Below the pieces are notes generated by a model. It saw only the letters and a program-made list of their open reading frames with translations, searched no databases and was not told the origin of the DNA. Of a stretch of 64,000 nucleotides of DNA, positions 23,204-34,581 are shown piece after piece (within the stretch, counting starts at the first letter, position 1; each line of letters begins with the position of its first letter). The translations under genes were made by a program, and so were the position numbers. The stretch covers positions 1 to 64,000 of the forward strand of contig NZ_JAUYNT010000039.1 in assembly GCF_030698175.1 (NCBI RefSeq), written 5' to 3'. The DNA comes from Pseudomonas sp. GTDB lineage: Bacteria; Pseudomonadota; Gammaproteobacteria; Pseudomonadales; Pseudomonadaceae.

Positions 23204-24928
23204 ATGCAGCGACGACTCGCCCCCTACCTACGCCTGATCACGCTGTGCCTGCTGCTGGGGCTGGCACGCGGCGTTTGGGCGCAGCCACTGCAGGTCGACG
23301 CGCTGCCCGCCGGCCACGCCGGCCTGCTCAGCCAGGTGTTGCAAGAAGATGACGGCCCGTTGACGGTTGAGCAGGCCATGGCGCGCTTCCAGCAAGGCCA
23401 GGGCCGGCCGGGGCAGAGCCCGGTTCTGAATTTTGGCATCGGCAGTCGGCCGACCTGGCTGCACCTGCAACTGCTCAACGCCAGCAACGCACCGGTCTCG
23501 GTACTGGTGGTCACCGGCACCACCTGGATCGATGCCCTGCAACTTTCGCTGCTGCAGGACGGCCAGCTGCTCAAACAGTGGCAATCCGGCGATGCCCTGG
23601 CCGGCGCCGCTGAGTTGATCCCCGGTATTGGCTACGTGGTGCCCCTGCAAATCCCCAGCGGCAGCAGCCAGCTCTACCTGCGCGCGCAGAGCCCCGACCC
23701 GCTGGTGCTGCCGATCGAGGTGCTGTCCAAACAGGGCTTTCTCGCCCGTGATCGTGAATACAAGTTCGTCTACGGCCTGATCTACGGCTTTCTGCTGTCG
23801 CTGATCGTCTACAACAGCATGCTGTTTATCGGCCTGCGTGACCGCAGTTACCTGTATTACTCGATCTACCTGAGCCTGTTTGCCCTGCTCAACTTCGCCT
23901 ACTCGGGCCATGGTTTTGCCTGGGTCTGGGCAAACAATCCACAGCTGCAGAACCACATCATCCTGGTCTGCATGGTGCTGTTCGGTAGCAGCGGCCTGGC
24001 CTTCGCCAGCAGTTTTCTGGACCTGGCGCAAAACGCCCCCAAAGCCCTGCGCCTACTCAAGGCGCTGGCAACCATCGGCATCGGCGCGCTGCTGATCAGC
24101 CTGCTGCTGGGCCAGCAGTCAATCGAGGCGTTGGTGGCCTTCAGCTACAGCCTGGTGGCCACCGTGAGCATGGCCCTGCTGGGTTTGATCACCCTCCGGC
24201 AGGGGCGCGTGGCGGGGCGCTATTACCAGGCGGCGACCCTCTGCGGCATGCTCGGCGCGGTAATCACCACGCTCACCGTGTGGGGCGCCTTACCATTCAC
24301 CGGTTGGAACTACGGCGCCGTGAAGATCGGCATCATTCTCCAGGCCACCCTGCTGGCCCTCGGGTTGAGCCTCAAGGTGCGCCAGCAGCAGACGGACAAA
24401 CTGCACGCCGAGCGCCTGGCCCAACACGACCCACTGACCGGCCTGCTCAACCGCCGCGGCTTCAACCAGCAAGCCGCCACATTGTGGAGCACCAGCCTGC
24501 GCAATCAGCGGCCGCTCTCACTGATCATGCTCGACCTCGACCACTTCAAACGGCTCAACGATCAGTACGGTCATGACTTCGGCGATCAGGCCCTGGAAGC
24601 CGTCGCCAAACTGCTGGAGCGCAGCTGCCGCACCGGCGACCTGACCACGCGCTGGGGCGGCGAAGAGTTTCTGCTGCTGTTGCCGGAAACCGACCTGGCC
24701 CACGCCCAAGCACTGGCAGAGCGGCTGCGCCTGGCAATTCAAGCCATAGCCCTGCAAGCCGGGGAGCAGCAGGCCAGCCTCAGCGGCAGCTTCGGGGTAA
24801 CCGAACGCGCACAACAGCAACAACTCGAACAGCTGATCAACGAAGCCGATCGGCGCTTGTATGCGGCCAAGCAGGCCGGTCGCAACTGCGTCTGTGCCAG
24901 CACACCCCTCGAGGCTGGTGCGCAGTAA
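23204..24928 (+). CDS. 7TM-DISM diguanylate cyclase
   Basis: A 574-residue membrane diguanylate cyclase. A signal peptide (cleavage after GVWAQ, about residue 27) precedes a periplasmic 7TMR-DISMED2-like beta domain (to about 185). A seven-helix DISM membrane domain follows (starting KFVYGLIYGFLLSLIVYNSM) and then a GGDEF domain. The active-site motif is GGEEF within TRWGGEEFLLLL, and the domain start HDPLTGLLNRRGF is typical. No RxxD I-site is visible five residues before the GGEEF (RTGDLTTR gives a nearby R..D: RTGD). The start ATG at 23204 is preferred over an upstream TTG because it begins the signal peptide. Confidence 0.92.
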   Translation: MQRRLAPYLRLITLCLLLGLARGVWAQPLQVDALPAGHAGLLSQVLQEDDGPLTVEQAMARFQQGQGRPGQSPVLNFGIGSRPTWLHLQLLNASNAPVSVLVVTGTTWIDALQLSLLQDGQLLKQWQSGDALAGAAELIPGIGYVVPLQIPSGSSQLYLRAQSPDPLVLPIEVLSKQGFLARDREYKFVYGLIYGFLLSLIVYNSMLFIGLRDRSYLYYSIYLSLFALLNFAYSGHGFAWVWANNPQLQNHIILVCMVLFGSSGLAFASSFLDLAQNAPKALRLLKALATIGIGALLISLLLGQQSIEALVAFSYSLVATVSMALLGLITLRQGRVAGRYYQAATLCGMLGAVITTLTVWGALPFTGWNYGAVKIGIILQATLLALGLSLKVRQQQTDKLHAERLAQHDPLTGLLNRRGFNQQAATLWSTSLRNQRPLSLIMLDLDHFKRLNDQYGHDFGDQALEAVAKLLERSCRTGDLTTRWGGEEFLLLLPETDLAHAQALAERLRLAIQAIALQAGEQQASLSGSFGVTERAQQQQLEQLINEADRRLYAAKQAGRNCVCASTPLEAGAQ

Positions 24929-25012
24929 AGTCACAGCGCTCACCTAAGGTAAGCAAAGGTAACAAGGCCATTGCCCATCGCCTGAAGCTGTTTACACTCA
25001 GTCCAGAACCCG

Positions 25013-25031
25013 ACTAAACAAACTGTTTAGT
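25013..25031. promoter_or_regulatory. perfect palindrome upstream of stomatin operon
   Basis: ACTAAACA-AAC-TGTTTAGT: eight-base perfect arms around three bases, 33 bases before the stomatin-family ATG. The size and symmetry resemble operators of TetR-family repressors. No such regulator gene is in the window. A TTTACA about 20 bases upstream could be a -35 with the palindrome over the -10 region. Confidence 0.4.
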
Positions 25032-25063
25032 TAATCCCTCCCCCAGCAATACAAGGAATCGTT

Positions 25064-25984
25064 ATGCAAATCGGCAGTGTCATGTTGCTCTTCGTCGGCC
25101 TCGCAGTGGCCATTCTGTTCATGGGTTTCAAGGTCGTGCCGCAAGGCTACGAGTGGACGGTGGAGCGCTTCGGCCGCTACACCAACACCTTGAAACCGGG
25201 CCTGAACATCATAGTGCCGGTGATGGACCGGATCGGGCGCAAGCTCAACGTGATGGAAAGCGTGCTGGATATTCCGCCCCAGGAAGTGATCACCGCCGAC
25301 AACGCCACGGTGCAGATTGATGCCATCTGTTTCTTCCAGATCATCAATTCGGCCCAGGCCGCCTATGAGGTGAATAACCTCGAGCACGCCATCCGCAATC
25401 TGGTGATGACCAATATCCGTACCGTGCTCGGTTCCATGGAGCTGGATGCGATGCTCGGCCAGCGCGACGCGATCAACGAGAAACTGCTGAAGACCGTGGA
25501 TGAAGCCACCGCGCCTTGGGGCATCAAGATCACCCGCATCGAGATCAAAGACATCAGCCCGCCGGCCGACTTGATGGCCGCCATGTCCGGGCAGATGAAA
25601 GCCGAACGGATCAAACGTGCGCAGATTCTCGAAGCCGAAGGCCTGCGCGCCGCGGCGATTCTGACCGCCGAAGGCAAGAAGCAGGGGCAGATTCTCGAAG
25701 CCGAAGGCGAACGCCAGGCCGCCTTCCTGCAAGCCGAAGCCCGCGAACGGGCGGCCGCCGCCGAAGCCGAAGCGACCCGCATGGTCTCCGACGCCATCGC
25801 CGCCGGTAACGTGCAGGCGGTCAACTACTTTGTCGCGCAGAAATACATCGACGCCCTCGGCAAACTGGCCAGTGCCAATAACAGCAAGGTGATCCTGATA
25901 CCCCTGGAAGCCAGCCAGATGATCGGTTCGATCGGCGGCATCGGCGAAATCGTCAAAGCCACCTTCGGCGACAAAAAGGTTTAA
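25064..25984 (+). CDS. stomatin/prohibitin (SPFH) family protein, QmcA-like
   Basis: A 306-residue SPFH-domain protein anchored by one N-terminal helix (about 5-25). The band-7 domain follows (VPQGYEWTVERFGRYTNTLKPGLNIIVPVMDRIG ... in short segments to about 190). A coiled coil then shows alternating EAEG/EAE repeats (QILEAEGLRAAAILTAEGK) to about 240 and a C-terminal assembly region. Such proteins form large oligomeric microdomain scaffolds; QmcA in E. coli is the closest named type. It is followed after 141 bases by an NfeD-type gene, the usual partner. AAGGA upstream of ATG 25064 supports the start. Confidence 0.92.
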   Translation: MQIGSVMLLFVGLAVAILFMGFKVVPQGYEWTVERFGRYTNTLKPGLNIIVPVMDRIGRKLNVMESVLDIPPQEVITADNATVQIDAICFFQIINSAQAAYEVNNLEHAIRNLVMTNIRTVLGSMELDAMLGQRDAINEKLLKTVDEATAPWGIKITRIEIKDISPPADLMAAMSGQMKAERIKRAQILEAEGLRAAAILTAEGKKQGQILEAEGERQAAFLQAEARERAAAAEAEATRMVSDAIAAGNVQAVNYFVAQKYIDALGKLASANNSKVILIPLEASQMIGSIGGIGEIVKATFGDKKV

Positions 25985-26023
25985 GCGCCGACTCACCGTT
26001 GCAGGGTGGATAGGGCGGACGTA

Positions 26024-26080
26024 GGGTGGGCTTCAGCCCACCAATTCCCTTATGCCTGGGGCGGTGGGCTAAAGCCCACC
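26024..26080. repeat. twin palindromes GGTGGGCT(W)AGCCCACC
   Basis: GGGTGGGCTTCAGCCCACC (26024-26042) and GGTGGGCTAAAGCCCACC (26063-26080) are two near-identical short palindromes 20 bases apart inside the stomatin-NfeD gap. A partial third (TGGGCTTTAGCCCGCC) occurs at about 40619-40634. They may stabilise or trim the two-gene mRNA; that is inference. Confidence 0.7.
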
Positions 26081-26125
26081 CTTCATCCCGTCTGCGGGCA
26101 TAGACATTCGAAGAGGCGCTGAGTC

Positions 26126-26575
26126 ATGTGGGACTACCTGTATCACCTGTCGTACTGGGACTGGTTGGCACTCGCCAGCCTGCTGCTGATTTTTGAGGTG
26201 TTCGGCTTCGGCGGCTATCTGCTCTGGACCGGACTGGCGGCGGCCATGGTCGGCGCGCTGCTGTACCTGTTCCCCGACTTACCCTGGAGCTGGCAGCTTT
26301 TGCTGTTCGGCAGCCTGTCGATTCTGACCGCGGTGTTCTGGTGGCGACGCCAACGGGTCGCGGCCAAGCCCTCCGACCAACCAGGCCTGAACCAGCGCGG
26401 CAGTGAGTTGCAAGGCCGCACCTTTACCCTGCACGAAGCCATAGTCGGCGGGCGCGGCAAGATCAAGGCCGGCGATAGCCTGTGGCTGGTGACCGGTCCA
26501 GAGCTACCAGCGGGTGCGCAGATCCGCGTAATCGGCCAGGACGGCGTGCTGCTAAAGGTCGCCCTCGTCGACTGA
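26126..26575 (+). CDS. NfeD-like membrane protein
   Basis: A 149-residue short-form NfeD protein. Two to three membrane helices (about 14-75: WLALASLLLIFEVFGFGGYLLWTG in overlapping parts, then SWQLLLFGSLSILTAVFWW) are followed by a C-terminal OB-fold domain (GRTFTLHEAIVGGRGKIKAGDSLWLVTG). Short NfeD proteins pair with SPFH partners, here the stomatin gene just upstream on the same strand, and are thought to modulate membrane microdomains. A hairpin at 26577-26611 ends the pair. Confidence 0.88.
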   Translation: MWDYLYHLSYWDWLALASLLLIFEVFGFGGYLLWTGLAAAMVGALLYLFPDLPWSWQLLLFGSLSILTAVFWWRRQRVAAKPSDQPGLNQRGSELQGRTFTLHEAIVGGRGKIKAGDSLWLVTGPELPAGAQIRVIGQDGVLLKVALVD

Positions 26576-26576
26576 A

Positions 26577-26611
26577 AAACTGCAGCACCTGCCACCCGAG
26601 TGCTGCAGTTT
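26577..26611 (+). terminator. hairpin ending the stomatin-NfeD pair
   Basis: Twelve-base perfect arms AAACTGCAGCAC (26577-26588) and GTGCTGCAGTTT (26600-26611) with an 11-base loop begin directly after the NfeD stop. Only TTT then GC follows, so termination may be partial. Confidence 0.6.
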
Positions 26612-26652
26612 GCTCCGCCGGAAATGCCCAGGATAAAAATCAGAGGCAGCCC

Positions 26653-27684
26653 ATGCAGCACGAAATTCTCGCGCCCCTGCCGCTGTTGCAGCGCAACGGC
26701 ACGCTAACCGAGCCCGGCTGGGCTCGTCAGCCTCACTGGCACTATCAGCGCAATCAGGTACAGGCCAGTAACTGGCGAATCAAGGAGTGGGATTACTACG
26801 CGGTGGTTTCGCCGCAGCAATTCGCCTTCTGCTTAACCGCCAGCAACCTTGGCTACGCCGGCCTCTATGCCCTGTGCTTTGTCGACTTGGCCAGCGGCCG
26901 CAGCTGGCAGGTTGACGCCCTGCAAGCCTTGCCGCTGGGCCGGCAGAACTTTCCGGAAACGGCCGAAAGCGGCGAAATTCGCTTTCGCAGCGACAAACTC
27001 AGCCTGAGTATTCAACGGATTGCCGGCGAGCATCGACTGCGCTTTAGCAGCCCGAAGATGCCGGGGCCGCACGGTCAAGGCATCGACGGCGAGCTGTACT
27101 TCCGCCTGCCGCCACGGCAAGAGTCGCTAAACATCGCCACCTCATGGCCACGCCAGCGCAAGGCCTTCTACTACAACAGCAAGTTCAACTGCCTGGCGGT
27201 CAGCGGCGACTTTCGCTATGCCGGCAAGCACTATCAGCTCAGCCCGATACGCGATCTCGGCGTGCTCGACTGGGGCCGTGGCGTCTGGACTTACCGCAAC
27301 ACCTGGTACTGGGCCTCAGCCTCGGGTTTTGTCGATGGCGAGCCGTTCGGGCTTAACTTCGGCTACGGCTTCAGCGACCGCAGCCAGGCCTCGGAGAACT
27401 TGCTGCTGTATCGCGGGCGGGCGCACAAACTCGATCAGGTCGAGTTTCATTTCGACCGTAAAAACTGGACCAAACCCTGGCGGATCAACAGCAACGACGG
27501 CCGCATCGCATTGGAGTTTGTGCCACGGGTCGACCGCAGCAGCAAACTCAACCTGCTGCTGATTGCCAGCGAACAGCACCAGGTGTTTGGCCATTTCAGT
27601 GGCCGCGTCAGCCTCGACAACGGCCAAGTACTGCAACTCAGCCACCTGCCCGGCTTTGCCGAAGAAGTGCGTAATCGCTGGTAG
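26653..27684 (+). CDS. DUF2804 family protein
   Basis: A 343-residue protein of the DUF2804 family, whose biochemical role is unknown. Recognised from its conserved beta-rich segments: KEWDYYAVVSPQQFAFCLT near residue 40, RRQESLNIATSW-like central part, RDLGVLDWGRGVWTYRNTWYWASASG around 200-225 and the tail EVRNRW. There is no signal peptide or membrane helix. The fold is probably a lipocalin/AttH-like beta barrel, an inference from the family. The ATG at 26653 follows the NfeD terminator hairpin by 41 bases. It may share transcription with the following small membrane gene 151 bases downstream. Confidence 0.82.
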   Translation: MQHEILAPLPLLQRNGTLTEPGWARQPHWHYQRNQVQASNWRIKEWDYYAVVSPQQFAFCLTASNLGYAGLYALCFVDLASGRSWQVDALQALPLGRQNFPETAESGEIRFRSDKLSLSIQRIAGEHRLRFSSPKMPGPHGQGIDGELYFRLPPRQESLNIATSWPRQRKAFYYNSKFNCLAVSGDFRYAGKHYQLSPIRDLGVLDWGRGVWTYRNTWYWASASGFVDGEPFGLNFGYGFSDRSQASENLLLYRGRAHKLDQVEFHFDRKNWTKPWRINSNDGRIALEFVPRVDRSSKLNLLLIASEQHQVFGHFSGRVSLDNGQVLQLSHLPGFAEEVRNRW

Positions 27685-27835
27685 CGCGTGCCCACACAAA
27701 TAGCGCGCCGCATAAACAATCAGGCCAGCCCGCCTATTGATCTGCGGATTTGTGCGCTGGGCGTGGCACACCTCGAGCCGAGCTGTGCGACCATTCGGCG
27801 CTCACAGCAACCCAACCAACAAGGACAGTTCCCCC

Positions 27836-28060
27836 ATGGGCAATCCGATTCCCACGCTGAAAACCGTGCTGATCCTGATGATTGCGATCAACCTTATCTG
27901 GTTCAGCGACCGCCTGTTTTCGCTCGTCGAGATCGATATTTTAGCCCTGCTGCCGGCCTTGGTGGTGCAACTGCTCGGCCTGTTCGGCAACCTGCTGCTG
28001 CTCCTGTTCAACGTGCTACTGCTTGGCCTGCTGTCGCGCCTGCAACTCAAGCCTGAATAA
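27836..28060 (+). CDS. small two-helix membrane protein
   Basis: A 74-residue hydrophobic protein with two predicted membrane helices (about 8-26, LKTVLILMIAINLIWF, and 36-66, a leucine-rich LALLPALVVQLLGLFGNLLL stretch). AAGGA 11 bases before the ATG supports the start. I do not recognise a family. It is followed by a strong bidirectional terminator. Confidence 0.65.
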   Translation: MGNPIPTLKTVLILMIAINLIWFSDRLFSLVEIDILALLPALVVQLLGLFGNLLLLLFNVLLLGLLSRLQLKPE

Positions 28061-28099
28061 CGGCCCGATCAGAACCGCAGGATAAAAGACCGCACAAAC

Positions 28100-28127
28100 A
28101 ACTAGGCCGCCCGAGGGCGGCCTAGTT
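28100..28127. terminator. bidirectional terminator small gene/gcvP
   Basis: AACTAGGCCGCC (28100-28111) and GGCGGCCTAGTT (28116-28127) form a 12-base perfect stem with loop CGAG between convergent genes. It lies 19 bases from the gcvP stop codon (28147-28149). Confidence 0.8.
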
Positions 28128-28146
28128 GTATCCAGCGTTCTGCGGC

Positions 28147-31020
<2,874 letters not shown>

Positions 31021-31038
31021 ATTCATGCTCTCAAAATG

Positions 31039-31067
31039 CACAAAGCCCCGAAGGACGAGGCTTTGTG
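31039..31067 (-). promoter_or_regulatory. intercistronic hairpin gcvH-gcvP
   Basis: Nine-base perfect arms CACAAAGCC (31039-31047) and GGCTTTGTG (31059-31067) lie between gcvH and gcvP. Without a T-run it is more likely an mRNA-stability or partial-attenuation hairpin that sets the P:H ratio than a full terminator. Confidence 0.5.
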
Positions 31068-31081
31068 GAATTAACCGGTAA

Positions 31082-31471
31082 TCAGGCTTCGGTGTTGCAG
31101 GCTGCGGTGTAAGCAGCAGCGTCGAGCAGCTTGTTCAGCTCGGCGGCGTTGCTTGGTTGCAGCTTGAAGAACCAGCTGGCGTAAGGGTCGCTATTCACTT
31201 GCTCAGGGCTGTCGGTCAGCACTTGGTTGACGGCGAGCACTTCACCTGAAATCGGCGCGTAGATGTCCGAGGCGGCTTTTACCGACTCCACCACCCCGGC
31301 TTCCTGGCCCGCGTTCAAGCTGGCGCCGACTTCTGGCAGCTCAACGTAGACCACGTCGCCCAAGGCTTCTTGCGCGTGATCGGAGATGCCCACGGTCACA
31401 GTGCCGTCGGCTTCCAGGCGAACCCATTCGTGGCTGGCGGCGTAACGCAGATCGGCGGGGATATTGCTCAT
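31082..31471 (-). CDS. gcvH: glycine cleavage system H protein
   Basis: A 129-residue lipoyl carrier protein that shuttles the aminomethyl group from GcvP to GcvT. The lipoylated residue is K65 in GVVESVKAASD. The flanking strands GISDHAQEALGDVVYVELP and APISGEVLAVN are typical. The ATG at 31469-31471 has GAGGA upstream. Length fits the family. It lies 97 bases after gcvT and 61 bases before gcvP on the same strand. Confidence 0.97.
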   Translation of the reverse strand: MSNIPADLRYAASHEWVRLEADGTVTVGISDHAQEALGDVVYVELPEVGASLNAGQEAGVVESVKAASDIYAPISGEVLAVNQVLTDSPEQVNSDPYASWFFKLQPSNAAELNKLLDAAAYTAACNTEA

Positions 31472-31568
31472 TTCAGAGTCCTCAAAGTTTGACTGGGCAG
31501 CTGAGTGCCCGCATAAAGTTAGCAGCTAGCCGCCATCGGTCGCGTTCGCGACGATAGCCGGCAGTTTG

Positions 31569-32651
31569 TTAGATTAGGGCCTTGCCGTTACGCACAAAAT
31601 TTGGCTGCACCACGCGCACCGGGTACCACTTGCCGCGGATCTCCACCTCGGCGCGCTCGCCGGTGGCTACCGGTACGCGGGCCAGCGCGATCGACTTACC
31701 CAGACTAGGCGAGAAACTGCCGCTGGTGATTTCGCCTTCGCCCACGCCGTTGATCCGCACCACTTGGTGGGCGCGCAGCACACCGCGCTCTTCCAGCACC
31801 AGGCCGACCAATTTGTCGGCAACCCCGGCGTCCTGCTGGGCTTGCAGCGCCGCACGGCCGACGAAGTTACGCGCTTGCGGCTCCCAGGCGATGGTCCAGG
31901 CCATGTTGGCGGCCAGCGGCGAAATCTCTTCGTTCATGTCCTGACCGTAGAGGTTCATGCCAGCTTCCAGACGCAAGGTATCGCGGGCACCCAGACCAAT
32001 CGGGGCGATCCCGGCACCCACCAGCTCAGTGAGAAAGCCTGCGGCTTCGGCGGCTGGCAGCATGATTTCCAGGCCGTCTTCGCCGGTATAGCCGGTGCGG
32101 GCGATAAACCACTCGCCGTCGGCCAGACCCTGGAAGGGCTTGAGGCCGCTGATCAGCGCGGCGCGGGCCGGGCTCACCAGTTCGGCGGTTTTCAGCCGGG
32201 CCTGCGGGCCTTGAATGGCCAGCATCGCCAGTTCGGCGCGCTCATTGAGGGTCACGTCAAAGCCGGCGGTCTGTTTTTCCATCCAGGCGATGTCTTTGTC
32301 GCGAGTCGAGGCATTCACCACCACCCGGTAACCCTCGACGGCCAGGTAGACGATCAGGTCGTCGATCACCCCGCCCTGCTCATTCAGCATGCCGCTGTAC
32401 AGCGCCTTGCCGAGCACTTGCAGGCGTTCAACGTCGTTGGCCAGCAGGTGTTGCAGGTAAGCCTTGGCCTGACTGCCGGTGACATCCACCACGGTCATGT
32501 GCGACACGTCGAACACCCCACAGTCACGCCGCACCTGATGGTGCTCCTCGACTTGCGAGCCGTAATGCAAGGGCATGTCCCAGCCGCCGAAATCGACCAT
32601 CTTGGCGCCCAAGGCTAGGTGCTGTTCGAAGAGTGGTGTGCGCTGTCCCAT
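31569..32651 (-). CDS. gcvT: aminomethyltransferase, T protein
   Basis: A 360-residue tetrahydrofolate-dependent aminomethyltransferase that releases ammonia and 5,10-methylene-THF from the GcvH-bound intermediate. Seen: N-terminal KMVDFGGWDMPLHYGSQVEEH, the FDVSHMTVVDVTG segment, the folate-binding RTGYTGEDGLEIMLPA and GLGARDTLRLEAGMNLYG, and the C-terminal barrel with GEITSGSFSPSLG. It heads the operon. Its leader (32652-32830) has a TACAAT -10 candidate (plus-strand ATTGTA at 32788-32793) but no recognisable glycine riboswitch. Confidence 0.96.
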   Translation of the reverse strand: MGQRTPLFEQHLALGAKMVDFGGWDMPLHYGSQVEEHHQVRRDCGVFDVSHMTVVDVTGSQAKAYLQHLLANDVERLQVLGKALYSGMLNEQGGVIDDLIVYLAVEGYRVVVNASTRDKDIAWMEKQTAGFDVTLNERAELAMLAIQGPQARLKTAELVSPARAALISGLKPFQGLADGEWFIARTGYTGEDGLEIMLPAAEAAGFLTELVGAGIAPIGLGARDTLRLEAGMNLYGQDMNEEISPLAANMAWTIAWEPQARNFVGRAALQAQQDAGVADKLVGLVLEERGVLRAHQVVRINGVGEGEITSGSFSPSLGKSIALARVPVATGERAEVEIRGKWYPVRVVQPNFVRNGKALI

Positions 32652-32830
32652 GGGATTTCCTTATGAAGCTACTGTGGGCGGGCAGAGGTTCGTCGGGGCA
32701 AGCTGCCAATGAGCCTGATGTACTGTGGCGCGGCGGCTCACCGTCGGAAACCCTGCTGAATACTGTGGGCATCAATAAAACGCGCGCATTGTAGCCCCTC
32801 AGTCGGCGGCTGGACACCCGCACTGGCGAG

Positions 32831-34447
32831 TTAGCCGAGCGGACGCGCCGAACGGCGAATCAGCACTATCACCGGCAGCAACCCCACCAGCACCAGGCTC
32901 AAGGCCGGCAAGGCGGCGCGCGCCCACTCGCCTTCACTGGTCATTTCAAACACCCGCACCGCCAGCGTGTCCCAGCCAAAAGGACGCATCAGTAAGGTAG
33001 CGGGCATCTCCTTGAGCACATCGACAAACACCAGCAAGGCGGCCGACAGCACGCCGGGCAGCAGCAGTGGCAAATACACCCGGGTGAACAGCGCCACGCC
33101 GCTGACCCCGAGACTGCGCGAGGCCTGCGGCAGGGACGGCCGAATCCGCGCCAGGCTGCTCTCCAGCGGGCCATAGGCGACGGCGATAAAACGCACCAGA
33201 TAGGCCAGTAACAAGGCCAGCAAGCTGCCCAGCAATAAGGGTTTACCGGCGCCGCCCAACAGCGTCGAGAGCGGCATCACCAGCCAACGGTCGAAATAAC
33301 TGAAGGCCAGCATCAGCGCCACCGCCAGCACCGAGCCGGGCAAGGCGTAGCCGAGATTGGCCACCGCCACCGCCAGGTGAATCGGCCGGGTCGGCGCCAT
33401 GCGTCGGGCGAACACCAACAACAAGGCAACGCTGACCGTGAGCAAGGCGGCCATCCCGGCCAGCGTCAGGCTGTGCAGAATCAAGCCGCTGTAGCGCTCG
33501 TCCAGGTCGAAACGGCCGCGCTGCCAGACCCACAGCAGCAACTGCAGTACGGGGATGACAAAGGCGCAGGCAAACACCAGACCGCACCAGGCACTGGCCG
33601 CCCAGGCCGCTAAACCGCGCAGCTGAAACAAGGCCTTACTGCGCTGCCGCTCATTGGCCGGACGTACCGCTCCGCGGGCGCCGCGCTCGGCCCAGACCAG
33701 CAGCGCCACCACCAACAGCAGCAAGCTGGCCAACTGGGTGGCGCTGCTCAGGCTGTAAAAGCCGTACCAGGTCTTGTAGATGGCCGTGGTGAAGGTATCG
33801 AAGTTAAACACCGAGACCGCACCAAAGTCGGCCAGGGTCTCCATCAAGGCCAGGGCCAAGCCGGCGCCAATCGCCGGCCGTGCCATCGGCAGCGCGACCC
33901 GCCAAAACGCCTGCCACGGCGATTGCCCAAGCATCCGCGCCGCTTCCATCAGGCCCTTACCCTGGGCCAAAAAAGCGCTGCGGGCGAGCAGGTACACATA
34001 GGGATAAAACACCAGCACCAGCACCAGTATTACCCCGCCCGTGGAGCGCACCCGCGGCAGTTTCAAGCCACTGCCAAAGTAGTCGCGCAACAGGCTTTGC
34101 AAAGGCCCGGCAAAGTCCAATAAGCCGACAAACACAAAGGCCAGCACATAGGCCGGAATGGCAAAAGGCAGCATCAACGCCCAGTCCAACCAGCGCCGAC
34201 CGGGAAACTCACAGAGGCTGGTGAGCCAGGCCAGGCTGACGCCCAGCAGCGTCACGCCAACACCCACTCCGAGCAGCAACTTGGCGGTATTGCCCAGCAG
34301 GCGCGGCATCTGGGTTTGCCACAGATGCGCCCAAATCTCACCATCGACTTGCTGCCAACTGAGCAGCAATACGCTCAAGGGCAATAGCACCAGGGCGGCA
34401 ATGGCAAAGCTGATGGGGTACCAGCGCCGCTGGACAGAATGACTCAC
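32831..34447 (-). CDS. Fbp/Hit-type iron ABC transporter permease
   Basis: A 538-residue fused permease with two binding-protein-dependent transport modules and about 12 membrane helices. The two EAA loops are visible: EAARMLGQSPWQAFWRVALPMARPAI and the second QASRSLGVSGVALFTRVYLPLLLPG (each within one conserved stretch). The architecture is that of FbpB/HitB for ferric iron. The matching binding protein is encoded at 39495-40505 on the same strand, but a 5-kb block separates them. No ATPase gene is in the window. The ATG (34445-34447) is followed by MSHSVQRRWYPISFA. Confidence 0.92.
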   Translation of the reverse strand: MSHSVQRRWYPISFAIAALVLLPLSVLLLSWQQVDGEIWAHLWQTQMPRLLGNTAKLLLGVGVGVTLLGVSLAWLTSLCEFPGRRWLDWALMLPFAIPAYVLAFVFVGLLDFAGPLQSLLRDYFGSGLKLPRVRSTGGVILVLVLVFYPYVYLLARSAFLAQGKGLMEAARMLGQSPWQAFWRVALPMARPAIGAGLALALMETLADFGAVSVFNFDTFTTAIYKTWYGFYSLSSATQLASLLLLVVALLVWAERGARGAVRPANERQRSKALFQLRGLAAWAASAWCGLVFACAFVIPVLQLLLWVWQRGRFDLDERYSGLILHSLTLAGMAALLTVSVALLLVFARRMAPTRPIHLAVAVANLGYALPGSVLAVALMLAFSYFDRWLVMPLSTLLGGAGKPLLLGSLLALLLAYLVRFIAVAYGPLESSLARIRPSLPQASRSLGVSGVALFTRVYLPLLLPGVLSAALLVFVDVLKEMPATLLMRPFGWDTLAVRVFEMTSEGEWARAALPALSLVLVGLLPVIVLIRRSARPLG

Positions 34448-34581
34448 GCAATGACCTCAAGACGGAAACAACCCACACCCGCAAGCCGGGCGGCGCAGTA
34501 TAAGCGCCGCAAGGCAGACTCAGCAGCGTAACGCGCAGACCGCCAGCCAGCGCTGCAGGCAATTGCGACTAGAACACAACC

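Noticed and set aside
32652..32830. Possible glycine riboswitch in the gcvT leader
   Set aside because: I searched the transcribed strand for tandem glycine-aptamer landmarks and did not see them; only a -10-like element and no convincing aptamer pairing. A covariance-model search would settle it.
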